From contig OY740768.1 in the NCBI GenBank assembly GCA_963513935.1, forward strand, positions 75,554,877 through 75,618,876: a stretch of DNA of 64,000 bases, read 5' to 3'. The stretch's first letter is position 1. Every line of letters starts with the position of its first letter. Origin of the DNA: Aphrophora alni (lineage: Eukaryota > Arthropoda > Insecta > Hemiptera > Aphrophoridae). The position numbers were made by a program, and so were the translations under genes. Shown here piece after piece: positions 1 through 11,219 of the stretch. A model generated the notes under the pieces. The model saw nothing but the letters and a program-made list of their open reading frames with translations. It was not told where the DNA came from and did not search any database.

Positions 1-178
1 ACACATTATATAATAACTTTGGGTGGGTAACCGATGCTACACCCCAATAGACAACTTAGGAACCTCATATAAATATATAACACATTAAATTTACCAGCTG
101 TGGACACTATGTATTTTGAATATTGATTTGTTGTATACATAACCTCAGAGTAACCTTAACCTAGAGGTACGACCCAAA
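1..178. other. A+T-rich lead-in, nothing recognised
   Basis: Short A+T-rich stretch before the first hairpin. I see no open frame, repeat or RNA gene in it. Confidence 0.5.
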
Positions 179-243
179 CCCTTACTGTAAGACGAACCGA
201 ATTTTCGCGGTCGCGAAAAACTCGGTACGTCTTACAGTAAGGG
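179..243. repeat. 65-bp long hairpin with 16-bp perfect arms
   Basis: The arms CCCTTACTGTAAGACG (179-194) and CGTCTTACAGTAAGGG (228-243) are perfect reverse complements. Pairing continues inward with ACCGAATTTTCGCG against CGCGAAAAACTCGGT (one extra base), leaving a 2-base loop GT at 210-211. The inner stem is much more G+C rich than its surroundings. It could be the fold-back core of a small inverted-repeat element or a structured transcript. No target-site duplication is evident. Confidence 0.75.
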
Positions 244-370
244 GTACGTGTCCAAACTTCTACGATATGTACAGGCATATCATTCAGGGTAAAACCTACG
301 GTGGCGCGCTCCGGTTATTGTTCACGTAGTGGGGGGGACTACTCGGTTAGTACACGATTACTCAGTCGGT

Positions 371-397
371 AGTGTGTTCGCCTTCGGGTAACACACT
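371..397. other. Stem-loop capped by a TTCG tetraloop
   Basis: AGTGTGTT (371-378) pairs perfectly with AACACACT (390-397). After one bulged C (379), GCC-TTCG-GGT closes the stem with a C(TTCG)G tetraloop, an exceptionally stable RNA loop type. It lies 9 bp before the cluster of CRE palindromes. Function unknown; it may belong to the same inverted-repeat-rich block as the hairpin at 179-243. Confidence 0.5.
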
Positions 398-405
398 AAA
401 GGGTC

Positions 406-441
406 TGACGTCACTGACGTCAAAGTGTAAATGTGACGTCA
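406..441. promoter_or_regulatory. Cluster of three consensus CRE palindromes
   Basis: The 8-bp palindrome TGACGTCA occurs at 406-413, 415-422 and 434-441: three exact copies in 36 bp. This is the full consensus for CREB/ATF-type bZIP factors. No convincing gene follows within the window, so a promoter role is only possible. The cluster may instead be part of a repeat. One isolated further copy is at 3770-3777. Confidence 0.4.
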
Positions 442-745
442 AGGCACAACCACTATCACTACACCTTCCACAATCTCCCACCACACCTCCCACCATACCC
501 CAACAGCTCAGCCACTTTCACAACACCTCCTACCATCTCCCACAACACCTCCCACCACACCTCCCACTATCCACAACCACGCCCCACCACACCCCACCAT
601 CTCCCACCATACCTACCTCCCACCATCCACAACCATGCCCAACCACACCTCCCGCATACCCCACCATCCCCACCACACCCCGCCATCACCCACCATCACC
701 CACACACCCCACCATCCCCCACCACACCTCACCACCCCCACTCCA
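442..745. repeat. CCACC/CCATC-rich low-complexity minisatellite
   Basis: Degenerate tandem tract built from variants of CCCACCACACCTC and CCCACCAT on the plus strand, almost free of G. Open frames across it give Pro/Thr/His-only protein in more than one frame, as expected for a simple repeat, so I do not call a gene. The strand asymmetry is extreme (C and A on one strand, G and T on the other). Confidence 0.8.
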
Positions 746-3700
746 ATCTTGTTTTAAAGTGCCCCGTTCTCTACTTATATATTTGCTCTATAGGAAGGTG
801 TATTTCCTATTTGTCTGAAAATAAAAAAATTGATGATTTAACCATCAAATTTTAATTTAAACCAAGTTATTCAATTCGTTGAACATAAATTGCAAAAACG
901 TCATTAAATTTCAAATTGGCAGCTGTATGAATTTTTTTGTCTGTAATTTTGTTTATCCTTTATTTACAACATCGCATGAAAGATTATTTTATGTAACTGG
1001 TGATCTGTATTTATTAGTCACATTTTGGGAAACGAATGGATACACATAAATGTCACCATATCACTTCATGCCGAATATTTACAAATGTTGTAAAAAATAT
1101 TATTGAGCTTGTTAGTAATAGATCAATAAATTTTTATAATTAGGAATATTAGTTTGTAAATTGTTTAAAAAAAAAAAATACGTTATTGAACACCACAAGA
1201 AAATACCATTTGAAATAGAATATTAATTAAAAAAACATTAATCAGAAGTAAACAAACATTAAAAAAAGTCAATCAAAACTAAACGAACATTAAAAGAATG
1301 TTAATCAAAACTAAAAGATCATATTCAGTTTCAAGAGAATATTAATCCAAACTATATTAATTATAAAATAAAATTAATCAAACTAGATTCATAAACAAAT
1401 TGAAAACACTTAAAACATTAATGAAAAGTAAAGTAAGTTTAAAAGAACGATAATTAATACTGAAAGATCAATGATCAAAACGAACATTAAATAGCATTAG
1501 TGAAAACTTAATAAACTTTACAAGCTCATTCATTAAAGTTTAATAAACAATTAATCAAAACTGAACGAATTGTTAGAAATTCAAAATTATTGTTAAGTGG
1601 TAATTTCTTTTAATTAGTCGATAATATGTGGAAGTACTTTAGATAACAAACAAGGTCTCTTCCTAACTTGGAGTGTTAACGCTTAAATGTATTATGGTTG
1701 GTGGTAAAAGCAATAACTACCAAAATCAAATTGCAAATATTTCATTTAGTCTTATTTTTGTTAAAGATATAATTTTTTACATAATATTGGTTACATTTGT
1801 CTGAATACCTTTAATCTTACAAAATTTAACAACAGTCCATTTAACAATGAAAGTTTGTTTTGTGTAATAAATATTTGACACGCGGTTGATTCGCGAACAC
1901 GATGGGAACAGAATTTCTTTTGGTTTTATGCTATCAGTTGTTTGTTGACAGTTGCCTTGGTATTATAGTCAATTTCCACGAAATGAGCTGTTATTGAATA
2001 ATGTAGGTTCTGAACAAGTAGAAACTAGTGAACTGTCGCCATTTTGAAGTTTTCCTACCTTTTGTTCCATTCAATTGATGTTATAACGCTCAGTATTATT
2101 TTTAATATAGTAAATATTCTTACGTAGATTTTAAGTTGCATACAATAAATTGGTGTTAGATACTAAAAGTTATCTTGAAAACAGATATAAAATTCTAAAT
2201 TCTGCTGAAAAATTTGTTTTAAAATATATATTTCTTTAAACGCAACGCCCGTTGTCGGCCTAGGTCTGCTATTTATTGGGTGATGTGTGATCAGCGCATC
2301 AAGTTCCCGTCGCCTGTAACTAGCTTTCGTGAACAGGATTCATTATTAATCGTAGCTCCCCACTTTATCATCACTAAGCCCCGTGGGGTTCGAATGAGAT
2401 TAATCCACCAATTCTTATTGTTAATAAACTTGTCCAACAATTCTTAAATCCGAGCATATTAACCTCTTCTGCGTTTACAGCATTAATTAATAATGAGCAA
2501 AAACAGAAAATGAACTTTGACTATTATCATTAAAAACTCTATTTTAATTAAATACAATATGCGTAAGTTTAGGCACTAATATAACTTTTAAAAAAACGAA
2601 TTAAAGGAACGCTTCTATGCCAATTTATTTCCCATAAGAAATGCACTAATGATAATCTATTATTTTGTTTCTCATGGATAAATAATATTAGAGACATTAT
2701 TGGGGAGATGGTGACGAATGATTTTTGGCTAGTATTTGGTTTTATGGGTGGATATGTGAGAGTTAATGTAATTTTGCATTGTATTTGTGCAAAGTATTTC
2801 TATCATCTGAATGTCAAAAATACACAACTCTTGGGGTCAGTGTTAAAGATGATCCACGTAATAAACAAACACGCCCCACAAAATAAATGTGCAACTCATT
2901 ATAGCATAGCAATGGAACTCAGCGATAACCTCATTACTGGAAACCTTATCAGTCCAATAAACTAAATCATTTATCTACAGATTTCATTTAATTACATAAA
3001 ATATTATTTGAAACGAATAATGAAATGAATTCCAAGAAAAGTTCAGATCCCGTGAATAATGAAATTCGTCAGCAATTGATGTTTTCTATTGTGCGACGTT
3101 AAGCTATAAAATGAAATAATCCAATCAACGCCGCCAGATAATTTACCGGATCTCAGCTCTCGGTTTCCGTTAATGGGATTTGATAATGAGCTTAACTAAT
3201 TATTGAAGGTTACTGAAAAGTTCTATAACGATTCAGATTAATTTAATCAATTTAGTTTTAAAGTATAATAATTATTCTGTATCTTTGTGTTTTCTTTCTG
3301 TAATTACTTTGGTGTGCAGTATCACCACCACGTATCCTTTCTGCCTACATGTTGCATACCTGTGGCCCTCTCCAACCTCACCAGGTCCTTCTTTAACTTT
3401 ATTAATCTAAACTCGGTTTGCTGGAATCTTTTTATAGTGAGGGACTTCTTCTATGAGCCTACGTTTCCAAATTGTGGACTTCTTGGTTAAGAGAGCAGGG
3501 GATAAGTCAGAAATCTCAAATGGGACATTACATTATTTTAAAGGGCAAACAAAAATGACATACGGGTTTTCATATGAATTTTATGACGCTTGCTTCAAAT
3601 TCACTAAAGTATTTGGCGTTAGAGTATTTTCCGCTCCTTAAAAAAAGTCCATAATTTCAACATTTTATTTAAACCAATTTTTATCAAAATGGTTTTCCAT

Positions 3701-4934
3701 GTGTATATTATGATGTTTGTTTCAAGTTTACAAATATTGAAGTTAATACTGGTCCCTTGTAAAATCAAATGACGTCAATACATTTATGCTCAACTAATTT
3801 TTATTGAACTTTATTACTCTATGTTTTTTAGGACTTGTATTTATAAAATTATCCCTTTCTAAAACATTTTTATAGTTTTTTTAGGAGAAGTTAAAGTTCG
3901 ACAGAAAAACAAAAATGGCAGGACAAACTTCAATATTTGTTTGTCGAATGTATTTTTCGTAGAACGGTAATTACGAAAAGTTTTTACTTTCACCCTATCA
4001 GATAAAGTTATTCTCAATATGGCACCAACAGAAACGTCCTCATTAGACTACACCCAAGCCTGCTCTAATATCCTTACAATAAGAGATGGCGGTCAAGTTA
4101 CGCGCGAAAAAACTCTTTAGTGTTTCGTTATGTATGGGGGTTTTGTTATAGTTTGTCCTTCCCCCACCATTTAAAGCCAATTGCTCCATAATACCCTGGA
4201 TTTCACCCCCTCCCCCAGTTTAAACATTTAAGTGTTATTAAGTAATTATGCAAAAGAAGTCTTTGTTTAGAATTATAATTATGTCAATACTGTGCGTCTT
4301 TAGACTAAACGAAATCCGTAATTAAATTTTATTAGTTATATGTTTGAATAGGAAATCAAGAGGGGTTAGAAAAAGTAAATTTCTTTAATGTTTTCTTTTA
4401 GTCGGAATTCTTTGAAAACAACTATCTGACAAAAGTAACTGCTAACTGAATTCTTTAACTGCTATACTGACAAAAGTAATGGTAAAATGAGCACATCATC
4501 GTGTTCCTTATTAAATTCCCTCTATAACCATATTAAGTTTTTATTTTAAAACATTTTGTGAAATGCAAAAATAACGATGGGTGGTAAAAAAACACGGTTT
4601 TGCAGCTGTTTTTCATAAACATCTTTGAATTTGCGCAGTGTAAAAACTAAGGGTGCTAAACAAATTTCCTGTTAAGGGGTTATTAACAGTATTATTGTTT
4701 AAAACATACTCAAATTTTGTAATAAAATAATCACAACAACAATTGTTATTAACGTTTTTGTGAATTACTAGTATCTTAATTTTGGGTAAGAATACAGGAC
4801 AAAGGTTTTTACGGAACTAACTTAATAATTATGTAGAACTCAAAAAAATTCAACTTATAGAAGTAAAATTTAAAATTACCTAACTTAACCTAACCAAACC
4901 AAACCATAATAGGGGAAGAAGCAGTGAATTTTAC
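746..4934. other. A+T-rich spacer, no gene recognised
   Basis: Mostly unique-looking A+T-rich DNA. About 1225-1570 holds a badly decayed tandem pattern around 'attaatcaaaactaaacga'. About 2240-2410 is more G+C rich, with a small CCCC-GT-GGGG dyad near 2379-2388. Short open frames at 2708-2965 and 3287-3641 have no recognisable motif and are probably chance. An isolated TGACGTCA is at 3770-3777. Confidence 0.5.
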
Positions 4935-5800
4935 TTTTCAGGTTTAACCTCGTTATGTAAAATTTTGTAAACAATTTTCTCACTGAGTACGTAAGAGGAA
5001 CCTTCGTGTGAAATTTCAATTTACTAAGTCACGTGGTTTCGGAGATACTATGATGAGTGGCATTTGATTTGTATATATTTAGATACATAAGATCGTCTTG
5101 TAGAATAATTATGCCGAATTTCAGCCTCTTAGCATATAAAGGTGGGGGGCAGTGATTTTTGTTTTTTGAGGTTAATCTTTTAGGGATTACATTTGTTAAA
5201 GTGAGCACTTATGTAAAAAACCTTCGTGTGAAATTTCAACTGAATAGTTCACGTAGTTTCAAAGATTAAGTGATTAGTGGTTAAAAAAATAATATCACCA
5301 TATTACTAAAAATTACAACATAAATAAAAATGTTGTTGTTAACAATTAAGAAAAATTATAAGTAATCAAAATTGGCTCGTGAAAACCAGGAAGTGAGGAA
5401 CTTGTTCACTTCGGCGGCTCAAGAGAACCAAACCAGCGGATCTGATGTAGTTCAGTAATCTTTATATGGGAACAACCACTGGGCTGTTACCCATCAAACA
5501 GTGAATTTGTCAGATAGGAAGTTGCTAGATGAGATAAGCTCAGTTGTAACATTTTGTAAATAATAATAATAATTTGTTAAAGTGAGCACTTATGTAAAAA
5601 ACCTTCGTGTGAAATTTCAACTGAATACAATACGTACGTATCAATACAACACGTAGTTTCAAAGATAGAGTGATTAGTGGTTAAAAAAAATTAATATCAC
5701 CATATTACTAAAAATTACAACGTAAATAAAAATGTTGTTAACAATAAGAAAAATTATAAGTAATCAAAATTGGCTCGTGAAAACCAGGAACTGAGGAACT
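4935..5800. repeat. Diverged three-unit repeat (about 0.2-0.4 kb units)
   Basis: The segment 5191-5402 recurs at 5572-5800, close to identical apart from a roughly 20-bp insertion in the second copy. A third, older copy lies at about 4955-5060. All share 'ccttcgtgtgaaatttca' followed by a 'cacgt-gtttc' block, and units 1 and 3 also share an 'attttgtaaa' lead-in. Spacing between the two good copies is 381 bp. The sequence resembles fragments of insect interspersed elements, but I cannot name a family. Confidence 0.75.
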
Positions 5801-8087
5801 TCCAAATGTACTCGAATTTTAAAATCCTGTACAATGTCTTTAGTAAAATGTGTTATACAACGTCTAGATTTGTAAGTGTATAGAGGAGGAAATTGTGGAA
5901 CCGAAACAGATCAATTGGCATCGAGAAAGTATAACCAATTGTGGTATCAATGGACCCTTCCTTCCGTCAATGAAATAACAGCTCGTACAACCTTCTCTTG
6001 CATCATTCCATATTTATTGTAGTGTTCGAGTGACGTAATATAGAGAAAGTTATGTGATAGGTTATCGATTTCGAGTTTTTCGCAGAAATATTTCGTCCCT
6101 TATGCCAAAAAAAGTGGTTTCAGAATAGATGTCCGTCGTCTGTGAAAGATTTTGTCTAATTTTTTTCTAAAGTAACATTTAAGGATACAAACAAAGCTTA
6201 TTTGTCGTCTCACTCCAAAAATAGTTCCTCGAAGGTTAAAAAGAGAGAACGAAACGATCAAATATCTCAAAATAGCACAAACATTTTTAGTCAGATTTAA
6301 GTAAAATGCATAGGTTTACAATCAAAGCTATCCAAGCCGCTCATAAAACGTTGTGGGGGTTCATTTTGGTTTTTCCATATTTCTTATAAATCGTAATTTT
6401 ATTTTTATTTTGACTTTATTGGTTTGTGTTATTTATCTTATACCAAAATTTAAAGAAAATTGCTTTGGGCAAGCAATTATATTCGACCTATGTGCATTTC
6501 CCTTTTTAAATCGATAACGTCTGAATTGAAATAACACGGAGATGGCTACAATAATTTTTGTTTGGACATTTTAACAAAGCCTACGTTTTAACAGAATATT
6601 AGAAACATCGTTAATCCCATAGATAAATTAGACTTTATTTTTTCTACCCATAAATTTTAAGTTATCAAAATATGACTACATACTAAATATACTCTTTTGA
6701 ATTCAGAGATTTTAAAACGGAATGGCTATTTATATAAAATACTCAACATCGATTTTAGAACCCGTCAGAGTTAATTTTGAAAAATAGAAATTTGGAGATA
6801 TGTCTTATGGCAGTTTCCCCTCTAGATTTTGAGTTCGATTGGTATTTTGACCAATAAATTTTTATCAATTTTGCACTACAGTTTTGAGAATTTATACTGA
6901 AACAATTTTTTGCTTATCGTAAATTGGAAGAATTAGTCGGTCGTTGCCAAATGGGATATTACATACGTGATGTTCAATTAAACTTTATAATTGAAAAAGG
7001 TCTGGGATTAATTTACGTTGTCTTTGGTAGATATATCACTGTTGTTTTATATTTATACAAAAGCCACAAGTAGTGGTTCTGTGAACAGTACACTTGAACA
7101 AAATACCACTCTCAGAGAGAAATAATTCAAAATTAAAACTCTAAGAATGGCTTGTTCTTTGCATTATGATTTGATTTATCATCCATTGGTATCACAGTGA
7201 TAGGAAAAATTATGCTATATTCATTTCTTTATACTGAGTGGTTCAAAATTGCGCAGCAATACTTATTCTAGAGGTAAAATAAGAAAAAACCTTCATATCA
7301 ACATAAAATGTTCAGAGTTTTCGAGTTACGGCTAGCGAAATATTTCGCTCCGATTTCTGATTCAAGAGAGAACCGAAGGCATATTGTAATTCTTAATACT
7401 CAAATTAATTAAACAAATTTGGTAGTTTTATGTTTGTTAATCAGTAAAAATAATATAATAGGTTCCAGAACTGTATCTTCAGTAATTTTCGAGAAACCTG
7501 GTGTATAATACAACAAATTAATGTCAAAAACAGAGTTTTTAAGTTTGTCGTAAAATAATTTTGTTATATATAATCTAATAAACGCACCTTTGAACTAAAC
7601 GTGTATTTAATACTGTACTCTCTTGTCTGTGCGTGATTGATCCGACTATCGTTGTATTTATGTACAATTTACAGAAAGTTATATCACGTTTTAAAGAAAG
7701 TAGAGGGAACAAAACTGTTAACTACAATGCAGCTGTTTAGTAAATAATAATAATTTATTAGGTATTTATATGTAATCTTATAAAATATAAAAAGTTTTAA
7801 TTCTTATAAATAGAAACATTAAAAATTGTACGGAATTGGGAAGTCCTTTTGTTCAGATAAAAACCTCCTGGTAGGAAAATTTATAAAACTTTGGAAATTA
7901 AATTTTGTATCTCATTTTTTGTACAAATGCTTGTTCATATTATTATATTTCGTACTTCAGAGCGCTCGGGTTCTATTCCTTTAAACCGTGCGTAACTCAA
8001 AAAGTGACCACCATTTTAATACGGTAAATAAAATTTAAAATTATTGTACATACATCTTTTGGCCTAGGTTCAAAGAAACTAATTTAT
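5801..8087. other. A+T-rich spacer
   Basis: No credible gene. The only structure I can support is a possible decayed inverted-repeat element end near 7235-7370, listed separately. Confidence 0.5.
7235..7370. mobile_element. Decayed end of a Tc1-like inverted-repeat element
   Basis: The block 'gagttacggctagcgaaa' followed by 'atttcg' (about 7322-7346) closely matches 'agttacggctagcgaaa' followed by 'gatttcg' inside the left inverted repeat of the element at 16583-17750. Upstream, 'actgagtggttcaaaattg' (about 7233) could be a mutated CAGGGTG-type terminus. No opposite end was found, so this is a fragment of a related family at best. Confidence 0.35.
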
Positions 8088-9985
8088 AAACGATCCTTCC
8101 TCATCTTCTTTGTATTCACTGTGTACGTTTGGCTGTAACTGTGTAACAAACAAATAGAAGAAAGGCTAAATAAGACTTAGCCTCACTCGGTCAATTAAAA
8201 GGATTGAAATCCCTAAACACCAACTTTCCTCATCCTCTTTGAATTCACTGTGTACGTTTGATTGTACCTGTGTAACAAACATAGACAGACTCCTAAATAT
8301 ACGACATAAAACTGGACCTAGCTTTACTTGCTCAGTTAAAGGGATTGCTTTTCACTAAAAACCAACCTATCACAGTCCACGTTTGTCTTAACTGTAACTA
8401 AAATACAGACGAAATGCTAAATTGTCGAGATAAAACAGGACCTACATTTACTGGGTCAATTAAGGGGATTGCCTTTTACTAAAAATTAATCTTTTTCATC
8501 CTCTTTTTATTCACTGTTCACGTTTGGCTTTAACTTTGTAAGAAAAATTTAGACAAAATTCTAAATAGCTGTGATAATGCAAGACTCATATTCTTTTCGT
8601 TAGTTAGAAAGATTGCTTTTCACTTAAAAGCAACCTTTCTAAACCTCTTTTTATTTACTGTCCACGTTTAGTTTAACTGTGTAACAAAAATACAGACAAT
8701 ATGCTAAAAGGTCGAGATAAAGCAGGACCTAGCTTCTTTCGGTCAATTAAAGGGATTGCTTTTCATTAAAAAGCAACCTTTCTCAACCTCTTTTTATTCA
8801 ATATCCACACTTGGCTGTAACTGTGTAATAAAAATACAGACAAAATGCTAAATATACAAGATAAAATAGGGCCTCGATCAGTTAAAGGGATTGCTACTCT
8901 GTTTGGCTGCAACTCTGTAACAAACATACAGACGAAATACTAAATGGACGAGATAAAACAAGACCTAACTCGCTCGACAATTGGTTTTTGACTTGAAACC
9001 AATCGTTCTCATCCTCTTTTTATTCACTGCCTACGTTTGGCTGCAACTCTGTAACAAACATTCAGACGAAATACTAAATGGATGAGATCAAACAGGACCT
9101 AACTCGCTCAACAATTGGTTTTTCACTTGAAACCAATCGTTTTCATCCTCTTTTTATTCACTGCATACGTTTGGCTGCAACTCTGTAACAAACATACAGA
9201 CGAAATACTAAATGGATGAGATAAAACAAGACCTAACTCGTTCAACAATTGGTTTTTCACTTGAAACCAATCGTTTTCATCCTCTTTTTATTCACTGCAT
9301 ACGTTTGGCTGCAACTCTGTAACAAACATACAGACGAAATACTAAATGGACGAGATAAAACAGGACCTAACTCGCTCAACAATTGGTTTTTCACTTGAAA
9401 CCAATCGTTCTCATCCTCTTTTTATTCATTGTCTACGTTTAGCTGCAACTCTGTAACAAACATACAGACAAAATACTAAATGGACGAGATAAAACAGGGC
9501 CTAACTCGCTCGGCAATTGGTTTTTCACTTGAAACCAATCGTTCTCATCCTCTTTTTATTCACTGCATACGTTTGGCTGCAACTCTGTAACAAACATACA
9601 GACGAAATACTAAATGGACGAGATAAAACAGGACCTAACTCGCTCAACAATTGGTTTTTCACTTGAAACCAATCGTTCTCATCCTCTTTTTATTCATTGT
9701 CTACGTTTAGCTGCAACTCTGTAACAAACATACAGACAAAATACTAAATGGACGAGATAAAACAGGGCCTAACTCGCTCGGCAATTGGTTTTTCACTTGA
9801 AGCCAATCATTCTCGTCCTCATTTTATTCACTGCCTACGTTTGGCTGCAACTCTGTAACAAACATTCAGATGAAATACGAAATGGATGAGATGACACAGG
9901 ACCTAACTCGCTCGGCAATTGGTTTTTCACTTAAAGCCAATCGTTATATCCTTTTTTATTCACTGTCCACGTTAGTTGAAGTTAC
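8088..9985. repeat. 134-bp satellite array, about 14 units
   Basis: Landmark TTGG at 8981, 9115, 9249, 9383, 9517, 9651, 9785 and 9919 gives an exact 134-bp period in the right half. Units to the left of about 8900 are recognisably related ('tattcactg..acgtttggctg..ctgtaacaaacat') but diverged and partly deleted. From about 9290 to 9825 the units alternate between two types (A: 'caggacc..caacaattgg'; B: 'cagggcc..cggcaattgg') as A-B-A-B, a 268-bp higher-order dimer. Every homogenised unit carries a hairpin, ATTGGTTT-(8)-AAACCAAT. No open frame is conserved. Confidence 0.93.
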
Positions 9986-10649
9986 TTTTATTTTAGTTCA
10001 ACATGACAAATGAGAAACACAAGCAAAGCATTTCATGGCTCTCCTCCAAAACTTCTTACAAATAAACACTGCTGCTGTACAGCAAAATATGTCTTACTCA
10101 ACTCTCGTCTGTATATATAAACAGTCATACAGACTGTTTAGGAAATTTATATAACATATTTGTATCATACGAGTGTTTAGTTTATTCAAATTAGATAATT
10201 AAGTTTTATTTTTATAACCTTTATATGCCAAATTAAGTGGTCGTAAAATTCTGGCTATTGCAATCTCATTGTCGGGAATTGCGACCCCCTGAGACCTCAA
10301 AATGTTCATCGATCCTACTCATTAGAAAATATATCAATGTATTTCTCTGCATTATATAAATAGCCTACTTACATATTATACATAATGATTTCGATAAATC
10401 AGTCTCAGTTCTTTTATGGACAAACCGCTTGCGTTACAATGGTGCACTAAAATGTATTATCACTTAAATGTCCCTTATCGAGACTACTATAAACATTAGG
10501 TTTATAAAGCATAATTTAATAAAGAATCAACATTAAAAGAGCTATAAAACTAAATATTGCGTCACCACATTTTATAAAGTTTATTCATAATGCCCCAAAA
10601 TTTGGAAACTCGTGTCTCAAAATGTTAAATAGAATGTTACCTTATTTTT
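9986..10649. other. A+T-rich spacer
   Basis: No gene recognised. A short perfect dyad AAACAGTC-atac... GACTGTTT lies near 10120-10139. Nothing else stands out. Confidence 0.5.
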
Positions 10650-10870
10650 AAGGCGATTGAAAAACAAACAATTTCCCAATTTAAAATATTCTTTACCTCT
10701 TACTGTTTTGAATGGGAGCCCAAAAATTGGATCTTTTTACATTATAAAAAATAATTAAAATATTTGTCTGTAACATGAAAAACTGGTAAATAAGTGTATA
10801 TGGGCTCCCATTCATAATTGTTAAGAGGTAGAAAAATATAAACTGGAAAAAATATTTATTCAATCGCCTT
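10650..10870. mobile_element. Fold-back element, about 220 bp
   Basis: Outer arms AAGGCGATTGAA (10650-10661) and TTCAATCGCCTT (10859-10870) are inverted. Inner blocks GAATGGGAGCCCA (10710-10722) and TGGGCTCCCATTC (10801-10813) are also perfect reverse complements, with TTACCTCTTA facing TTAAGAGGTA. The whole element folds into arms of roughly 73 bp around a central spacer of about 78 bp. It has no coding capacity. A clear target-site duplication is not visible. Most likely a non-autonomous DNA element (MITE or fold-back). Confidence 0.75.
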
Positions 10871-11219
10871 TGGAACCTTTTAAAAATTGGCCATATAGTA
10901 CTTCGTTTTATGGGTCTTTTAATGCTGATTATTTATTTAATTGTTGTTGTTTTTTTATATGATGTTCATTCAAGATAGAGAAAACATAAAGTTGTATATA
11001 GCAGACATTTTGGGCCGTCATTTAAAAATAATAAGAGAAATGGATAAAAAATAATATTTTTAGCAGATTCTCATGCGTGATTTAGAGGTAAATTGTAAAT
11101 ATAGCGGGTTTCCCGTAACAGAATTGACAATATCAGAATCACTCTGTATATACTTGTATGTCAACAAATACAGACAGACATTTCCTCAAGAAATACTTAT
11201 TTTCAACAAAACGATGTTT
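10871..11219. other. A+T-rich spacer left of the minisatellite
   Basis: An open frame at 11073-11267 runs from here into the first minisatellite unit. It shows no recognised motif and I regard it as chance. Confidence 0.5.

Noticed and set aside
372..855. Overlapping Pro/Thr/His-rich open frames
   Set aside because: They are translations of a CCACC-type simple repeat. Two frames are open at once, and neither has a domain.
2379..2395. 'ggggttcgaatg' as a tRNA or SINE B box
   Set aside because: The last invariant C of the B box is missing, no A box at proper distance was found, and no tRNA cloverleaf could be drawn.
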